In this document: in pieces, positions 48,337 to 48,517 of the stretch
Numbering within the stretch: the stretch's first letter is position 1
Layout: every line of letters begins with the position of its first letter
Source of the DNA: a virus
Strand: one strand, 5' to 3'
Length of the DNA stretch: 48,517 nucleotides
Virus record (IMG/VR): IMGVR_UViG_3300017714_000017
Coordinates: 1-48,517 of that record
Translations under genes and position numbers: made by a program
Notes under the pieces: generated by a model
What the model saw: only the letters and a program-made list of their open reading frames with translations
What the model was told of the DNA's origin: nothing
Database searches by the model: none

Positions 48337-48517
48337 GCAACTTGCCAAGTGCAATACAGAGCATGGTCATCAATGTGCAATCTTTTGCTGGGCAGCGAAG
48401 CGGGGTCATACTGATCCTCGCTACAAAATGTTGTTTGCAGTGCCTAACGGTGGCGAACGACATAAGGTGGTTGCCGCAAAGATGAAAGCAGAGGGCGCGA
48501 GAAAGGGAGTGCCTGAC
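48326..48517 (+). CDS. VRR-NUC nuclease, 5' part (continues at base 1)
   Basis: ATG 48326 lies in the last codons of the SNase-like gene. The frame MSPEQLAKCNTEHGHQ continues into the repeat and on from base 1 through 327. It supplies the N-terminal E12/H15/Q16 part missing from the left copy, so the real protein is 131 residues. Bases from 48395 duplicate the left end. Confidence 0.9.
   Translation, partial: MSPEQLAKCNTEHGHQCAIFCWAAKRGHTDPRYKMLFAVPNGGERHKVVAAKMKAEGARKGVPD
48395..48517. repeat. Terminal direct repeat, right copy
   Basis: Identical to bases 1-123. See the left copy; the two together show closure of the genome. Confidence 0.95.

Overview
The window looks like the complete genome of a tailed phage with a long non-contractile (lambda-like, siphovirus) tail. 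The first 123 bases are repeated exactly as the last 123 (48395-48517), and one nuclease gene is split across the two ends. The molecule is therefore circular or circularly permuted, about 48,394 bp unique, with an arbitrary cut. No integrase, parA or other lysogeny gene was found, so a lytic lifestyle is likely. The host is not proven. A Planctomycetota host is suggested by two secreted orphan proteins with planctomycete-like sequence style, a papain-like peptidase in the place where an endolysin is expected, and a phage-borne CsrA. A Shine-Dalgarno at 1594-1604 complementary to the canonical 16S 3' end shows a bacterial host.

Layout. (1) 47408-48517 joined to 1-1049, plus strand: an orphan gene, a staphylococcal-nuclease-like protein, a VRR-NUC nuclease and a DUF7303-like protein, ended by a strong terminator at 1087-1119. 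(2) 1201-4053: exported orphans, a 29-residue Lys-rich peptide, a C1-type cysteine peptidase and three small membrane proteins, probably lysis and host interaction. (3) 4053-9056: tail fibre and adhesin genes, including an S74 self-cleaving chaperone domain. (4) 9056-28369: terminase, portal, scaffold, capsid, connectors, tail tube, frameshifted tail chaperones, tape measure, a metallophosphoesterase, and lambda M/L/K/J-type tip genes. (5) 36953 down to 28344, minus strand: replication and recombination operon (orphan, CsrA, Sak4-like ATPase, DUF669-type SSB, PD-(D/E)XK nuclease, SF2 helicase, family B polymerase, HTH protein, C5 methyltransferase, HExxH protein). (6) 37054-39743, plus strand: HTH regulator and PrimPol-ATPase, driven from a divergent promoter pair at 36999-37082. 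(7) 43810 down to 39726, minus strand: tightly overlapped small orphan genes. (8) 46474 down to 43955, minus strand: five small genes, each preceded by a copy of the same about 80-base leader, in unusually GATC-rich DNA and closed by a terminator. (9) 46475-47407: about 0.9 kb without a convincing gene, full of palindromes and inverted repeats.

How it works together. The PrimPol-ATPase and polymerase B probably replicate the genome. Sak4, the SSB and the nucleases handle recombination, and the methyltransferase probably protects the DNA. The late plus-strand genes build and pack a lambda-type virion.

The most novel signal is the repeated leader family of region 8. Each copy has a conserved ribosome-binding block next to a hairpin whose outer arms are conserved while the inner stem changes sequence and keeps pairing. 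It resembles in logic the start-associated sequences of cluster K mycobacteriophages, but the sequence is unrelated.
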